Shown here one piece after another: positions 1-13,300 of a stretch of DNA of 64,000 nt (position 1 is its first letter; each line of letters begins with the position of its first letter). Below the pieces are notes generated by a model that worked only from the letters and a program-made list of their open reading frames with translations, did no database searches and was not told the DNA's origin. The stretch spans positions 7,762,001-7,826,000 of the forward strand of contig NC_051106.1 of the NCBI RefSeq assembly GCF_901709675.1. The letters run 5' to 3'. Made by a program: the position numbers and the translations under genes. Origin of the DNA: Syngnathus acus. Its lineage: Eukaryota; Chordata; Actinopteri; Syngnathiformes; Syngnathidae.

Positions 1-43
1 TTCAGTGTGGAGAAGCGAGCGTAATCGTCCACAAAATGGTTGT
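1..43 (-). CDS. uggt1: uggt1 coding exon 20 (partial, cut by window edge)
   Basis: After a pyrimidine-rich tract and acceptor CCTTAG, the frame reads NNHFVDDYARFSTL, the family continuation of exon 19. The preceding intron is 85 bp. The exon runs off the left edge. Confidence 0.9.
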
Positions 44-3000
44 CTAAGGAGAAAAAAAAAAAAGGGATGAGGGTTGGATAAGAGGCTCCCTTATGACACT
101 TTAGGGCTGTTATCGAAAATGGACAGACTGGTGTCGGAGAGGTCCAGGTAAGTTCTGGTGGTGGACAGCACTCGGGAGTTGATGCGAGGGACGACGTTGG
201 GCTGGTTCATGATGAAGTCCACCACGTCGTGATCGCTGGCCAGCTCGCCCTACGAATGAACGTCGCTTATGATGAATTAAAAAAAAAAAAAAAAAAGACC
301 CATTCCCTTCGATTCAAATTGTTTCCAAATGAGAAAACTAATTATTTTGTTCCTTTTGTTGTCAGCCAATCAGCAGCGGGCGCCCTCCCTCGACTGTTAG
401 CTCAGCATTCGATCTCATTAGTTTAGCGCAAGTCAGCACAGCGGAGATTAAAACAAGTCATTAGCAAACAGCGCAAATCAGTGGATTCGAGTGGGTGTGG
501 AAAAGCGAGTATCAAATCCTCATTTGCGGATCCAACTGACCAAGTAGACGGCCCTCTGGTAGAAAGAAGTGGTCTCCAGGATCTTCTGCATGGTGACCGT
601 CTCCAGTTCGTCCGGCTCCAGGTGCTCGCGCGGAAACGGTATTCCGTTGTACATGACCACCGGTAGTGGGCCCACTCCGGTTTGCTCATAGTAGGCCCGT
701 CCTTCCTGAAAATGCGCACACGCGACAATTCCAGCGAACGTCCGAGCGAACCGGATTTGAGCGGGATAAAACGGTCCGCCTCACCTTTCTGTTATTGTCG
801 TAGGTGGAGTCGGCTCCCAGGACGCTGCTGACCTCCACGTAGGGGAACCTCTTCTCCAGAACTTTAATCACATTGCTGACCGTCAGTCGCCCTCCAGGAG
901 GGACATGGTTGAACATCTTAAGGAGAAAAAAAAAAGATGAGGTGACGTGGACAACAAAGCTGTGGTGTATCGCACGTCGGCGGCTTGGACTCACCGAGAC
1001 AACTGCGTCGAAAGCGCTGTGGCTGTCCACCTCGTCGCTGATGTAGTTGTAAGCGCGCAGCAGGGCCACGCCCGCGTCCTCCATTCCGTTAATGTTGTCT
1101 TCATCCGACACCACAAACACAAGCCCGATCCTACAAAAGACACACATAGGTGAGTTTCTTATTTGGATGCGGAGCGTGCGCTGTTCACTCCATCAGCATT
1201 CACCAAAGATGCCAGGTGCAGACAATTTAAGGGTCCTCCCAACCACGTATGAAAAAACTAAATTGATCCCAAAAGGTCCAGTAGTGTCGTGCTCATCTCT
1301 TAAAATGTCATAGTAATTATAGGACAAGAGATATTATAAAAACTTTTTCCTATCTCAAATATTTACATTTTTACAAAAACAAATGGCAGCTTAATCATAA
1401 TTACGTTGTCATCATGCTAAATGTGATTATTGAGTCATATTTGTGCTGTAAAATATGTAATACACAAATCATTAAACACTCTAAAACATGGAAAATAAAA
1501 TAAATACCACCTTAAATAAACTAAGAAAATTTATTAATGATTGTTTGGTGGTCTCGAAAGCAGCTACCTGAGCGGGATGTTGTTGGAATAGAACATCTCT
1601 GCGACACTTAACAGCTCCACGGCGCTCTCCTGAGTCGGATCCAGAATGATCACCTACACACAAACGCACAAAATAAAGTGAAAGTGTTGCTCTTGGTTCT
1701 GGCTTGGTTTGGGGGGTGGCGTCCTACCAGATTGTGGAAGTTCTTGCGGATCTGCCTGATCACTCCGGGGAATGTGGGCCTGAGCAACTCCTGAACATTA
1801 TAAGGCCATGAGCTGTACTTGTGGTCTATCTCCAAGTTGTTAATCCACTAAAACACACACACACAACACAACATGATGATCTGAAATGATGAACATGATT
1901 GGAGGGGTTGACGCTTCCTCTCACGCTAATGGCGGGGTTGCGGATGTCGACGGCGTAGTCGGAGTCTGTCGGCTGCACGTTGAGCTTGAGGATGTCGTGG
2001 ATGTAGGGCGTGTCGATGAGCAGCGAGCGAAGACCGTCCATCACTTGCGCCTCGCTGCGCAGCACCTCAAACACGCTAGGACCAAACACAAAACAGCTCA
2101 GAGTATGCCCGAGTTCAACATATTTGTATACAACACTAAAAATGATGCCAGAAAATAAAAATAATAATCACAGCAGTAGAAGGACCAAACAGCTGGTTGG
2201 TTTGCTAAATACTCAAGTGCGAGTACCTGAAAATGTCTTGGGAGTCCAGATCGATGTGCAGGCCGTTGATGAACAAGGCAGAGTCGCCTGGGTGCAGCCC
2301 CAGTGTTCCTTTGAAGAACTGAAAGAAGACCAATAAACCCCAAATTCATACTAAACTCATGGTTTTGTTTTGTTTGTGATGCCAGTGGTTGTCAAATCTT
2401 TTACACCAAGTACCACCGATAAGAAAACACCTCTCGGAGTATCACCATCAGTAGTTAGTCCAAGTGATTTTGTGTACAACTAGAGGGAGCCATTCCCCAG
2501 TTTCTGAAACTGTCTTACACTATTAACTGGTCAACACAAACAAGCCCTGTCAGCATTGCTTAAGAGTCCAGTAGTTGAGCAATTCCAAGCCCGAGCTAAA
2601 CAAGCTAATTATTGCCTGCGTGACATTGCAGGAAGTCGCTGCCTGGCGCCCGTTCAATCTCATTAGGGAGAGACAAAGATGTCAGTTTAATCAAACTTGG
2701 GAGCGCCGCAATTACAACAGGACGCCGAGGAAATAAATATTGTGCATCTCGCTCAAACAGACAGAGAAAATGTCACGCGGGTGCATTCGTCCACACTTTA
2801 AGTAATATTAAAAAAAAAAAAAAAAAAGTGGAAGTGGTCCTCATTTTGAGATATTTCCCCTTGGACCCTAAAGACGAGGAGGTTGTTTGAGGGCTCTGTG
2901 CAATATTGGTTTGTGGTACTTATAATTTTTTTTCCACTTTCACAATTTTTTTTTATCTGTTGCATTTAAAGACAAGAGTCGATTATAAAACGACAGCAGC

Positions 3001-6000
3001 ACAATGAAAAGCGATTCAATTCACGCTGTTGAAAATCTGGCCTCCACAGCTTTCAAACGGCCAGTGACATAGCTGAGAAGCTCAAGCGGTACCTTCTGGT
3101 TTTCGCCAATCTCTTTGCGTATCTCGGCGCTGACCACTGTTTTGGTGATGGACCTACAAGGGGGGGGATGGACATATTTTAATGAGTGGAACTTCATCAG
3201 GCAGGTGCTTCTATGTGCGCGTTTACCTGGCCTTGTTGGGGAAGTTCTGACTGAGGTCCTTCATAACATTAAGGGCTTCGGCTGCTGGGGCACCCAGGAT
3301 GCGGGCAGCTGTCTGGAAACTCAAGTCTGTAAAATAGGAGGTGCAAATTGTTTTTATTGAATCAGCATTTTGCTGCATTTCACGATAATTGTCCTTGTGT
3401 TAAGTCTAAGCATCTATTTTAAATGCCCTGCTGTATCATGGACCTCGAGGTCAGCTTGAATCAGTCCAGGCAGGGTTGCAGATAAAGACCTGACCGACGC
3501 GCACCCGAAACTTTGAAGAGGCAGCTCAGCCCCCCCCCCCCACACACACACACCCGTGCGGCCTTGAGGAGACACTGCCCAAGTACGCCGGAACGCATAC
3601 GAATTGGCGGGAGTGGAAAGAAACTGTGCGAAAGTAGATTATTTCAAGGGTGCTGTAAAATGCGAATCAATGCGGCTTTAATGCTGCAGCATCTCCCCGA
3701 AGATGTGACCTCTTGACAATCGACCCCGCTTATTGATTGGTGAGTCTGTAGACGGGTTGCGACTTGGCCTGCATGATGACACGAGCTCAGAGGCAAAAAC
3801 GGCACGAAGCAATATCAACTCCACTTTACATTCATTCTCATTTTATTAATAAAATGTTTTAAATGGAATCATTTTATCCATTCTATTAGCGCATTATCAA
3901 TTCAACTGATGATATCGAGATGTACTTGATGTGATACGGACCGGGAAATCATATTACAACTGAGGTGAATGAACATGGCAGTATTTTATGATGAGACCGC
4001 GACACGGGACTTTGCTCGCGCAAAGTCGCCATTTGTCAACTTTGTCGACAAACTAATGGACGCAAAGCTGCGGGGGGTATTTACAACGTCGTAAAATGGA
4101 TTTCTTCAAAATTGCAAGTGGCAGATATAATGCCAGCAGGTGTTAAACTGTAAGCCGAGGATGTGTTTCATCCCTGCCGACTGTTCGGAGTCTCTTACTT
4201 GGTGTTAGATTGCCCTTTTCAAATTCATTTCTTTGTCTAGAATTGTATATGGCTGCATTTCAAAAGATTCAAAATCATTTTGGAATACCCCGAAACTCAC
4301 CTTGCATTTCCCAGACTTTGAGTGGTGCCATTTCATTGGTGCTTTCCACTAAATGTTTCCTCAGCTCCTTCAGCTGTTCTTTCAATTCTGGGTATAGTGT
4401 CCTGGAGATAGACAATGCCCCTCTGATAACGTGTTCTTATTCTGCGGCGAGGAAATAAAGTGTGCTCGGCTCACTTGAGTCGGCCAAAAAGGAATCCCTG
4501 GACCTCATCCACCGGATCGTTCTCTCTGATCATCGTGGCGTTCCCCTCCGCCCCTAAAACCGCAATCAATTAATTAAATCACAGAGTGTGGTTTTGTGTG
4601 CGCGCATGTGTACCTTGGACTTGTGTGTCATCCTTTGCCTTGTACTCTTGGTTTTTGATGGCCAACTCCACTCCATATCCGGAGAGAGAGACCCTCTTTG
4701 CGCTTGGATTCTACCAGGAAACATGATCCGTGAAGGAAGATTCATGATCATTTCAAAAGGACAAACTGAACGTAACACTTACAGCAACATAATGACGGAG
4801 CAGGTAAGTGGCCAGGCCTTCGCCGACTTTGTCCACGACGGCCAGGTGAAGTTCCCGGAATTGCGCTTTCCCCAACTCGGCGTACAGGATGACGACGGGA
4901 GCGTCCGACTTTGATCCGGGATATTTATGGTCGCCTTTAAAAAGATAAGGCTTGGGCCTGGGAGGGTGACAGAGAGGTCAATTATTATCGGGAGTCTTGG
5001 TGATTTGTTTGTGTTTGTCGCTACCTTTCTGACGCCGTTTTCAAGAGTGCTTTCAAGGTGTCGGGATCGCACGTTTTCTCTCCGTGGACGCTAAAAAAGG
5101 CTGAACAGCCGGCAGGAGGAGGCTCATTGGACGCAATCTAGAGGCACAGCAGGATCATTAAACGCCGGATAAAAACCAATCACAACAAAAAGTTACATTG
5201 ACAATACCTGCTGGAAGGAGTGCACTGTTGCCGAGTAGGCTCTGAGGGACAGGGCGAACTTGAGCATGTTGACTTGGACAGAGCTGAGCAAGGCGCTCGC
5301 TGTCTGCACTATCACCTTGTAATAGGCTTGGTCTGTGTTGGCTGGAGAGCGAGAAGCAAACAAGGCATTGGAATAAGAATCAATCAAATGAATCAATTTT
5401 TATCCATTAAAGGGTGCAGCCATTTTGACAGAAATTGCAAACATCACCGCTCACCATCATTGTCCTCTATGTTCTGACTGGCTTCAACAAAGTCCCAAAA
5501 TTTATCCTGGCTCTCCTCTGCCAGGAACTCACTGAATACGATGACGCAAAAGAAATTTGCCATTGCGCTTTGGTAAATGTTTAAATGGACATTTTAAGCA
5601 GTGTTTGTTCATTCCCACCTGGCCTCCAGGAGCAGAGGCGTGTCAGCCCACTTAGCGGTGAGGGTGGTGGTGACGGCCTTGGAGTCTGCCCCGCCACCAG
5701 ACGCTGCGGCGAGTGGCGACAATAGCAAGATCCACAGAAGCCACATCGTCCAGCCTGCACCTGGCAGCAGGCATTAGAAGAAACATTAGGGCATACATAA
5801 TATAGGAGATAGCAACGTAATAATTAACTGTAGAGATTAGGACTGAACAATGAATCGAATTCAAATAGATATTGGACATATGAGTAGAATGCCATTTACA
5901 ACCACAATATAATGTTTTTTGATTCCACCTTCCTGGTGTTTGCATGTTCTCCCCATGCTTGCGTAGGTTTGCTCCAGCCTCCTCCCACATTGCAAAAACA

Positions 6001-6499
6001 GGCAACTTAGGTCCCTTAAAGACTCATTGACATCATTTAGTATGCCTACATTTCCTGTAACGGGAAGATGAGAGTGCACCAGCAGTTTCGCTTGTAAACA
6101 GAAAGACGCTACGGCTTCTAACCAATAGGAACTCTCAGCGTGGCCGCTTCGTCCAATGACCGCAAAGTTTGGACGTTTTGTCACTGCTTCGATAGGCCAG
6201 AGCTGTCACGTTATTAGTGCGAATACGTTGACAGACGCCACAATCAAACACTCAGTGAATACGAACTACAGACGTCTATGTTGTGGTTAAAGGAAAATCA
6301 ATGGCGGCGAGTTCACAGCAGCTAGCTGCAGAAGCTAGCGCTATCAGCTAACAGTAAACCATCGTTTGGAAAGGTCTCGTCAGCACGCAGCGCGATTAAG
6401 ACCATTTCCTTTCAAACCAGCAGGCAGGCAACGTTTTGAAGGCAAAAGAAAGGTCTTGTTTTCCTCACCGAAGCCGGCTTCGGAGCTTCCTGGAGTCAT
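1..6499 (-). CDS. uggt1: uggt1, UDP-glucose:glycoprotein glucosyltransferase 1 (5' half, 20 coding exons, truncated by window edge)
   Basis: In the family this ER-lumen enzyme senses misfolded glycoproteins and adds glucose from UDP-glucose to their N-glycans, sending them back to calnexin/calreticulin. I assembled 20 exons on the minus strand with GT-AG borders and one unbroken frame of about 718 codons; vertebrate family members have about 1,550. Residues 16-32 form a signal peptide (MWLLWILLLSPLAAASG). The rest covers the thioredoxin-like sensor domains, with family blocks such as KWADTPLLLEASEF, EPPPAGC, LFKGDHKYP, LSGYGVELAIK, LQELLRPTFPGVIRQIRKN-like (here VQELLRPTFPGVIRQIRKN) and NQPNVVPRINSR. 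These favour paralogue 1 over uggt2. The GT24 catalytic domain and ER-retention tail are off the left edge. The start at 6499 is the first in-frame ATG after a TAA at 6557-6559; an internal ATG at 5746 is an alternative. The frame shows no breaks. The gene diverges from hs6st1, about 37 kb away. Confidence 0.95.
129..249 (-). CDS. uggt1: uggt1 coding exon 19
   Basis: Encodes GELASDHDVVDFIMNQPNVV, then PRINSRVLSTTRTYLDLSDT. Acceptor TCGTAG. The donor GTCTGT is weak. I placed it because readthrough would add sequence unlike the family before a stop, whereas splicing to the acceptor at 44-45 restores the expected NNHFVDDYARF. Confidence 0.88.
541..705 (-). CDS. uggt1: uggt1 coding exon 18
   Basis: Encodes EGRAYYEQTGVGPLPVVMYN, then GIPF and MQKILETTSFYQRAVYL. 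YYEQTGVGPLPVV is diagnostic of the family. Acceptor TTTCAG, donor GTCAGT. Confidence 0.95.
785..916 (-). CDS. uggt1: uggt1 coding exon 17
   Basis: Encodes MFNHVPPGGRLTVSNVIKVL, then EKRFPYVEVSSVLGADSTYD and NNRK. Acceptor CTTAAG, donor GTGAGG; phase 0 on both sides. Confidence 0.94.
995..1130 (-). CDS. uggt1: uggt1 coding exon 16
   Basis: Encodes IGLVFVVSDEDNINGMEDAG then VALLRAYNYISDEVDSHSAF, matching the family RIGF-FVV...DAGVA-LRAYNY block. Acceptor TTGTAG, donor GTGAGT. Confidence 0.95.
1568..1653 (-). CDS. uggt1: uggt1 coding exon 15
   Basis: Encodes VIILDPTQESAVELLSVAEM then FYSNNIPL, corresponding to the family FIVDP...AEMF-SNHIPLR region. Acceptor TGTAG, donor GTAGCT. Confidence 0.93.
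1728..1847 (-). CDS. uggt1: uggt1 coding exon 14
   Basis: Encodes WINNLEIDHKYSSWPYN, then VQELLRPTFPGVIRQIRKN and FHNL, an almost invariant family stretch. Acceptor TTTTAG, donor GTAGGA; phase 0 on both sides. Confidence 0.95.
1925..2075 (-). CDS. uggt1: uggt1 coding exon 13
   Basis: Encodes VFEVLRSEAQVMDGLRSLLI, then HDILKLNVQPTDSDYAVDIR and NPAIS. The VLKLN-QP-xDYAVDIR pattern separates UGGT1 from UGGT2. Acceptor TCCTAG, donor GTGAGA. Confidence 0.94.
2227..2318 (-). CDS. uggt1: uggt1 coding exon 12
   Basis: Encodes FFKGTLGLHPGDSALFINGL, then HIDLDSQDIF. This is the LGL-PGDSALFINGL block at the entry to the next thioredoxin-like domain. Acceptor TTTCAG, donor GTACTC. Confidence 0.94.
2387..2490. 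repeat. Decayed interspersed repeat in uggt1 intron 11
   Basis: The sequence around 'acaccaagtaccacc' resembles, from memory, a short dispersed repeat common in fish genomes that carries CAAGTACCACC. Ends are unclear and I could not assign a family. It lies in a 774-bp intron. Confidence 0.4.
3093..3153 (-). CDS. uggt1: uggt1 coding exon 11
   Basis: Encodes RSITKTVVSAEIRKEIGENQ plus K. Acceptor TTGTAG, donor GTACCG; ends on a complete codon. Confidence 0.93.
3227..3326 (-). CDS. uggt1: uggt1 coding exon 10
   Basis: Encodes DLSFQTAARILGAPA, then VMKDLSQNFPNKA. Acceptor TTACAG, donor GTAAAC. It is preceded by the 974-bp intron 9, the longest intron found in this half of the gene. Confidence 0.94.
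4301..4401 (-). CDS. uggt1: uggt1 coding exon 9
   Basis: Encodes YPELKEQLKELRKHLVESTN then EMAPLKVWEMQ, a near-exact family match. Acceptor CTCCAG, donor GTGAGT. Confidence 0.94.
4475..4553 (-). CDS. uggt1: uggt1 coding exon 8
   Basis: Encodes AEGNATMIRENDPVDEVQGF then LFGRL. NAT is a possible N-glycosylation sequon; DEVQGFLFG is a family block. Acceptor TTTTAG, donor GTGAGC. The preceding intron is only 60 bp. Confidence 0.93.
4614..4710 (-). CDS. uggt1: uggt1 coding exon 7
   Basis: Encodes VSLSGYGVELAIKNQEYKAK followed by DDTQVQ, one of the most conserved blocks of the family. Acceptor TGGTAG, donor GTACAC. Confidence 0.94.
4783..4957 (-). CDS. uggt1: uggt1 coding exon 6
   Basis: Encodes PKPYLFKGDHKYPGSKSDAP, then VVILYAELG and LLRHYVA, the family LFKGDH and RHY blocks. 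Acceptor CTCCCAG, consensus donor GTAAGT. Confidence 0.94.
5025..5137 (-). CDS. uggt1: uggt1 coding exon 5
   Basis: Encodes IASNEPPPAGCSAFFSVHG, then EKTCDPDTLKALLKTASER. This is the EPPP-x-GC block followed by the VHG-KTC block of the family. Acceptor CTCTAG, donor GTAGCG. Confidence 0.94.
5208..5341 (-). CDS. uggt1: uggt1 coding exon 4
   Basis: Encodes ANTDQAYYK followed by QVNMLKFALSLRAYSATVH and SFQQ, the conserved helical part of the first thioredoxin-like domain. Acceptor CTCCAG, donor GTATTG; ends on a complete codon. Confidence 0.93.
5455..5531 (-). CDS. uggt1: uggt1 coding exon 3
   Basis: Encodes SEFLAEESQDKFW...FVEASQNIEDND, which matches the family segment after the mature N-terminus. 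Acceptor TTCAG, donor GTGAGC. Exon of 77 bp, preceded by an 87-bp intron. Confidence 0.93.
5619..5760 (-). CDS. uggt1: uggt1 coding exon 2 (signal peptide, start of mature protein)
   Basis: The acceptor CTGCCAG is followed by GAGWT-MWLLWILLLSPLAAAS, then ADSKAVTTTLTAKW and LLLEAS, a close match to the family N-terminus. The donor is GTGGGA. An internal ATG at 5746-5744 could serve as an alternative start directly at the signal peptide. Confidence 0.93.
6469..6499 (-). CDS. uggt1: uggt1 coding exon 1 (residues 1-10)
   Basis: A short exon encoding MTPGSSEAGF plus one base, ending at a strong GTGAGG donor (6468-6463). It joins in frame to exon 2 ahead of the signal peptide. A short leader before the hydrophobic core is also present in mammalian UGGT1. 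The ATG has A at -3. Confidence 0.7.
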
Positions 6500-7065
6500 G
6501 ATTTGCCGGAGAGTAGGTGGGGTCTTTGTCAGAGGACAGTTTAGGTAGCCAATACATTAGCCTGATCAAAAAAGAGGTGGGTGGACCCTGCCGTAAAAAA
6601 AAAAAAGACAAAAATAAAGTAGCGAATCACAACCATGATTCCTAATATCTGTCTCTCAAAATTACACAAGCGTACATATTTTAATTCAGGTATTTTTTTT
6701 AAGGCTTGAGGTACGTCCGCCAGTTCACTTAAATGTATCTATCTTCGTATTATTTTCATAATAATAATAATAATACTAATACATCATGGCTCTTTGCGTT
6801 TTTCTTTTCCATTTCCTTGCTCTGCGGCTTAAATGAAATTGAACAAGAGATCCTCTGGAGGGAGCGGTTCCAGCCTGTGATTCAACATTTTGTGAAAAGC
6901 GGCCGACATTAATTATCCTGACGGCGTTGACCTTCACTTTTAAAGTGCATGTGCAGCCACCTTCTTTACACACAAAACAATCTGATGGATCCGCATTCAC
7001 CGGCTGGCTGCTGTGTCCCCACAAGTCAGTTAGCACAAGTGTAATTAAGCAGGATGTAGAAAATG
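6500..7065. other. 5' flank of uggt1
   Basis: Presumed uggt1 5' untranslated region and proximal promoter, read on the minus strand. I see an inverted CCAAT box at 6549-6553, a run of A at 6595-6606 and a short (AAT)n. There is no TATA box and no ORF with family similarity. The transcription start cannot be placed from sequence. Confidence 0.4.
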
Positions 7066-10249
<3,184 letters not shown>

Positions 10250-10306
10250 AACTCAAATCATCTTTCCCCATTGAAATGAATGGAAACACCATTAATCTGT
10301 TGCAGC
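10250..10306 (+). repeat. Short interspersed repeat, copy A
   Basis: Contains 'ccccattgaaatgaatgg' followed by 'aaacaccattaatctgttgc'. A related copy lies in the opposite orientation at about 41690-41748. The motif is, from memory, common in fish genomes; family not assigned. Confidence 0.6.
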
Positions 10307-13300
10307 CAAATAGTCACAGAGGGATAATTGTGCACGAATAACATCCCGCCGCAAGTCTGACTGCACATTTCGGTTGCCAAGGTAACCTCACGGTGACTTT
10401 AAGTCCCCGTTAGAAAGAGTCGGGAAGGAATAAATAAAATCACATCTAACAAAATCTCCCTTAACCTTTCCCAAGACACCCTCCTCATTCCTCTCCCCTT
10501 CCATCTGCTATTGAAATCTACCTGACCCTCTTCACCTTTCACCAAATATTCCCTCCATCTCCAGCCCCCTTTTTTTCTCCTCTCCTCCGTAATCCCTCGC
10601 TTTTCTCCCGGTGACTTTTTCCCCTCCCGTCTTCTCCATCTTTCGCCGGAGGATGGACCTTTGCCGTCCATCAACTGTGACATTTTATCCTCCGCCATTT
10701 CCTTCTCTTGCCCCCCAAAAATGTGCATTTTTGCCAACTCACCATCCAAAATGCCAAACCGCACTGACTCTCACGTCTGGGCGTGAGAAATACGTCACCC
10801 CCTCGCTCATTTTGCATCTTCCGAGAGCCGAGTTGTTTTGTTTTATTTATTCATCCGTGATTGGCTTGTCAATTTCAACCCGAGGAAAGTGCACTTCGGT
10901 GTCGCCGCCGACCGCTCGCCTCGCCCGACGCGTGGCTGCAAATTACAACGATAAAAGCCCCCCCAACGCCCGCTACTGTTCCCGAGTCACTCCCATGCAC
11001 TTAATGCAGAGCGGGAAAAAAAAAGAAAACAGAGAGAGTGCTTTGTTTGGAGTAACAAACTGTTGGGTTGTCGCCGTCCCACCGGGAGGCCCCGACATGG
11101 TGGATTGGATGTAACGACGACTGTCAAAGTGCAGGTGAGCGCTACGCGGGGATAACAGGAAGGCTCCACCGGTGAACTTTTATGGCGCAGACGATGTTTT
11201 GTCAGATGTCGGTGCCGCGACAGCGCTTAGAGGAGAGACAAAGACGGAAGACAGGAGATATGGGAGGAAGATGAGGGCAAGAGGAGGAGGATGGGGGGTG
11301 ATGGGAACTTTGTGTCAATCAACTCAAGTGTCTTTTTTTTGTCTCGACAAGTGCCAGGGGGCGTCGTCGCTGCTGCTGATGTCGTTTGTCTTTCTGTTGA
11401 CCGTTTTGTCACGGATTCACTTGCAGGTGATGTTTCTGTTGTTTGCTTTTTGTTAGTGTTGTCACTAACGGTCATGGGAGGTAACAAAGTACAAATAAGA
11501 AAGAAAAGGACTTCAAACACGCCGCTAATGAAGACAAATATAATTACAATTACCACGTGTTTTGCCTTTTGAGGAGATTCGCCATCCAAGAGCCAAGTGC
11601 CCCCCCCCCCCGAAGCACGGAGACTTTATTAAAGACGCGACAGGTGCCGCACGCGGGACTGTTATAAATGTTCTTGCAGACCACCGTCGACGACTTGTCC
11701 ACTTTCTCTTCTCACCTTTTGATTGCTTTGGTGTGGAAACAACCTCTCGGTCCCTCTCGCTGTCAATGTCTCGATTTTTCTGTCTCCATCATAATTTCCC
11801 TCTCAATTCACACCCAGCCAGGTCCATCTAGTCATCATGGACTTACACCCACACCCCTTCTATCACCTCGTCCTCATTGTCATTCTCATCATCTATCCCA
11901 TCTGCTCCCTTTAAGCCCATCCCACGTGACTTCTTTGCTTTTTCATCCCCTTACGCTTCCTCTCGCTCTGTCTTCTCTTGTCGCGTCGCCTCGCGTGGCG
12001 TTCTGGCTCTCGCGCTAAAGGTCAGCTTGGCTCCGTGAATAAGCTGTACAGGAGATTTATCATTTTGCCATCTCGCCGGAATCACTGCCGCGTCCCAGCA
12101 ACGGAAAGCCGGTTCACCGTTCGACAAAGTAGGATTTGTTACAACAAAATCAATAATGAACAAATTAAATAAATAAATAAAATGATAAATAGACATAACA
12201 ATGAATAAATTAAATAATAAAATATAATTAACCAATAAAATAATAAATCACACGCAGTTGTATAAAATGAAGTAGTCATGAGTGGAGACCCTCAGACAAG
12301 ATGACATGTATCCACCTGCCGCCAGGCTCATTACAGCCTGTCCTCCCGGCCATTCCACCACTTTACCGCCCTCTCCTGACCTCGCCTTGGCCCCCTCACC
12401 GCTACCCGCGGCACACATTTCGCCTCCTGCAAGTGTTGGGTCACGCCGGGGTCAACCTCCAGTCAACAGTGTGGATTAAAATTTCACAAGAGCCCCCTGA
12501 TGCATATTTCATTGGTCTCTGCCTTTTATCCATCATGCAATCTATCTCCTTCTGGCTGCTGACAGTCTGTCCTCACCTCCTTCTTCCCCTCTCCCTCCCT
12601 CTCTCTCTCCGTCTACTCCATTTGCAGAGGCTATTTGCATTTGTCTTGCACTAAATAATGTTCCACCAATTCAATGGTGGGTGAATGGATAGATAGCTTA
12701 ATGGAGTGAGTGATGGATGGACGGATGGACAATTGGACTTATGATAACAATGCACCTAAATGTCAGCACAGAACCAAACTTTGGATACTGGATACCAATA
12801 TGGAGAAGCCTTGAATAATCTATCGCTGATTGGGCCAAATGAAGCCCATTGAGAGCTAAAGTGAAAGACAGAAATTATTCTCGGCCTGTTTCCAAATCAG
12901 ACCTTATTTTAGACTCTTATCTCCTGGATGTTGGTTCCAACAGACGCTTGACCCCCACCGCTGCCCTGTTATCTCCCTACACCTCCTCATTCTTCCGTGC
13001 TTCGTGTTCCTGCTTAGGAGCCAGCGAGGTCATTTCCAAGGAAACCAGACGTGTTTTGGCGTAGCAGCCACAGACTCAAATGACGCAGGACACGACCCCA
13101 TCGTCAACGCCGACGTGCATCTGCCACTGTAATGTTCCTCCGCCTGACATCTCACTTTCACCTGTGCTCGTCTTCCATATGTTTCTTTTTTTCTTCTGTG
13201 AAAACAGGTCGCTGTCAACGGCAACCTCGGCAGACTGCCGTTCTGTTTCATTTCGTTGCACTTTGAGGTAAAATGACAATAAAGCTATTTGGATTCCAAA

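Noticed and set aside
6119-6160. Possible ER-stress response element (CCAAT-N9-CCACG) for uggt1
   Set aside because: The minus strand has ATTGG-N9-CCACG, so the CCAAT half is inverted relative to the canonical element, and the site falls in intron 1.
10611-11114. 167-residue plus-strand ORF
   Set aside because: It arises from pyrimidine-rich sequence with few stops; low-complexity composition and no homology recognised.
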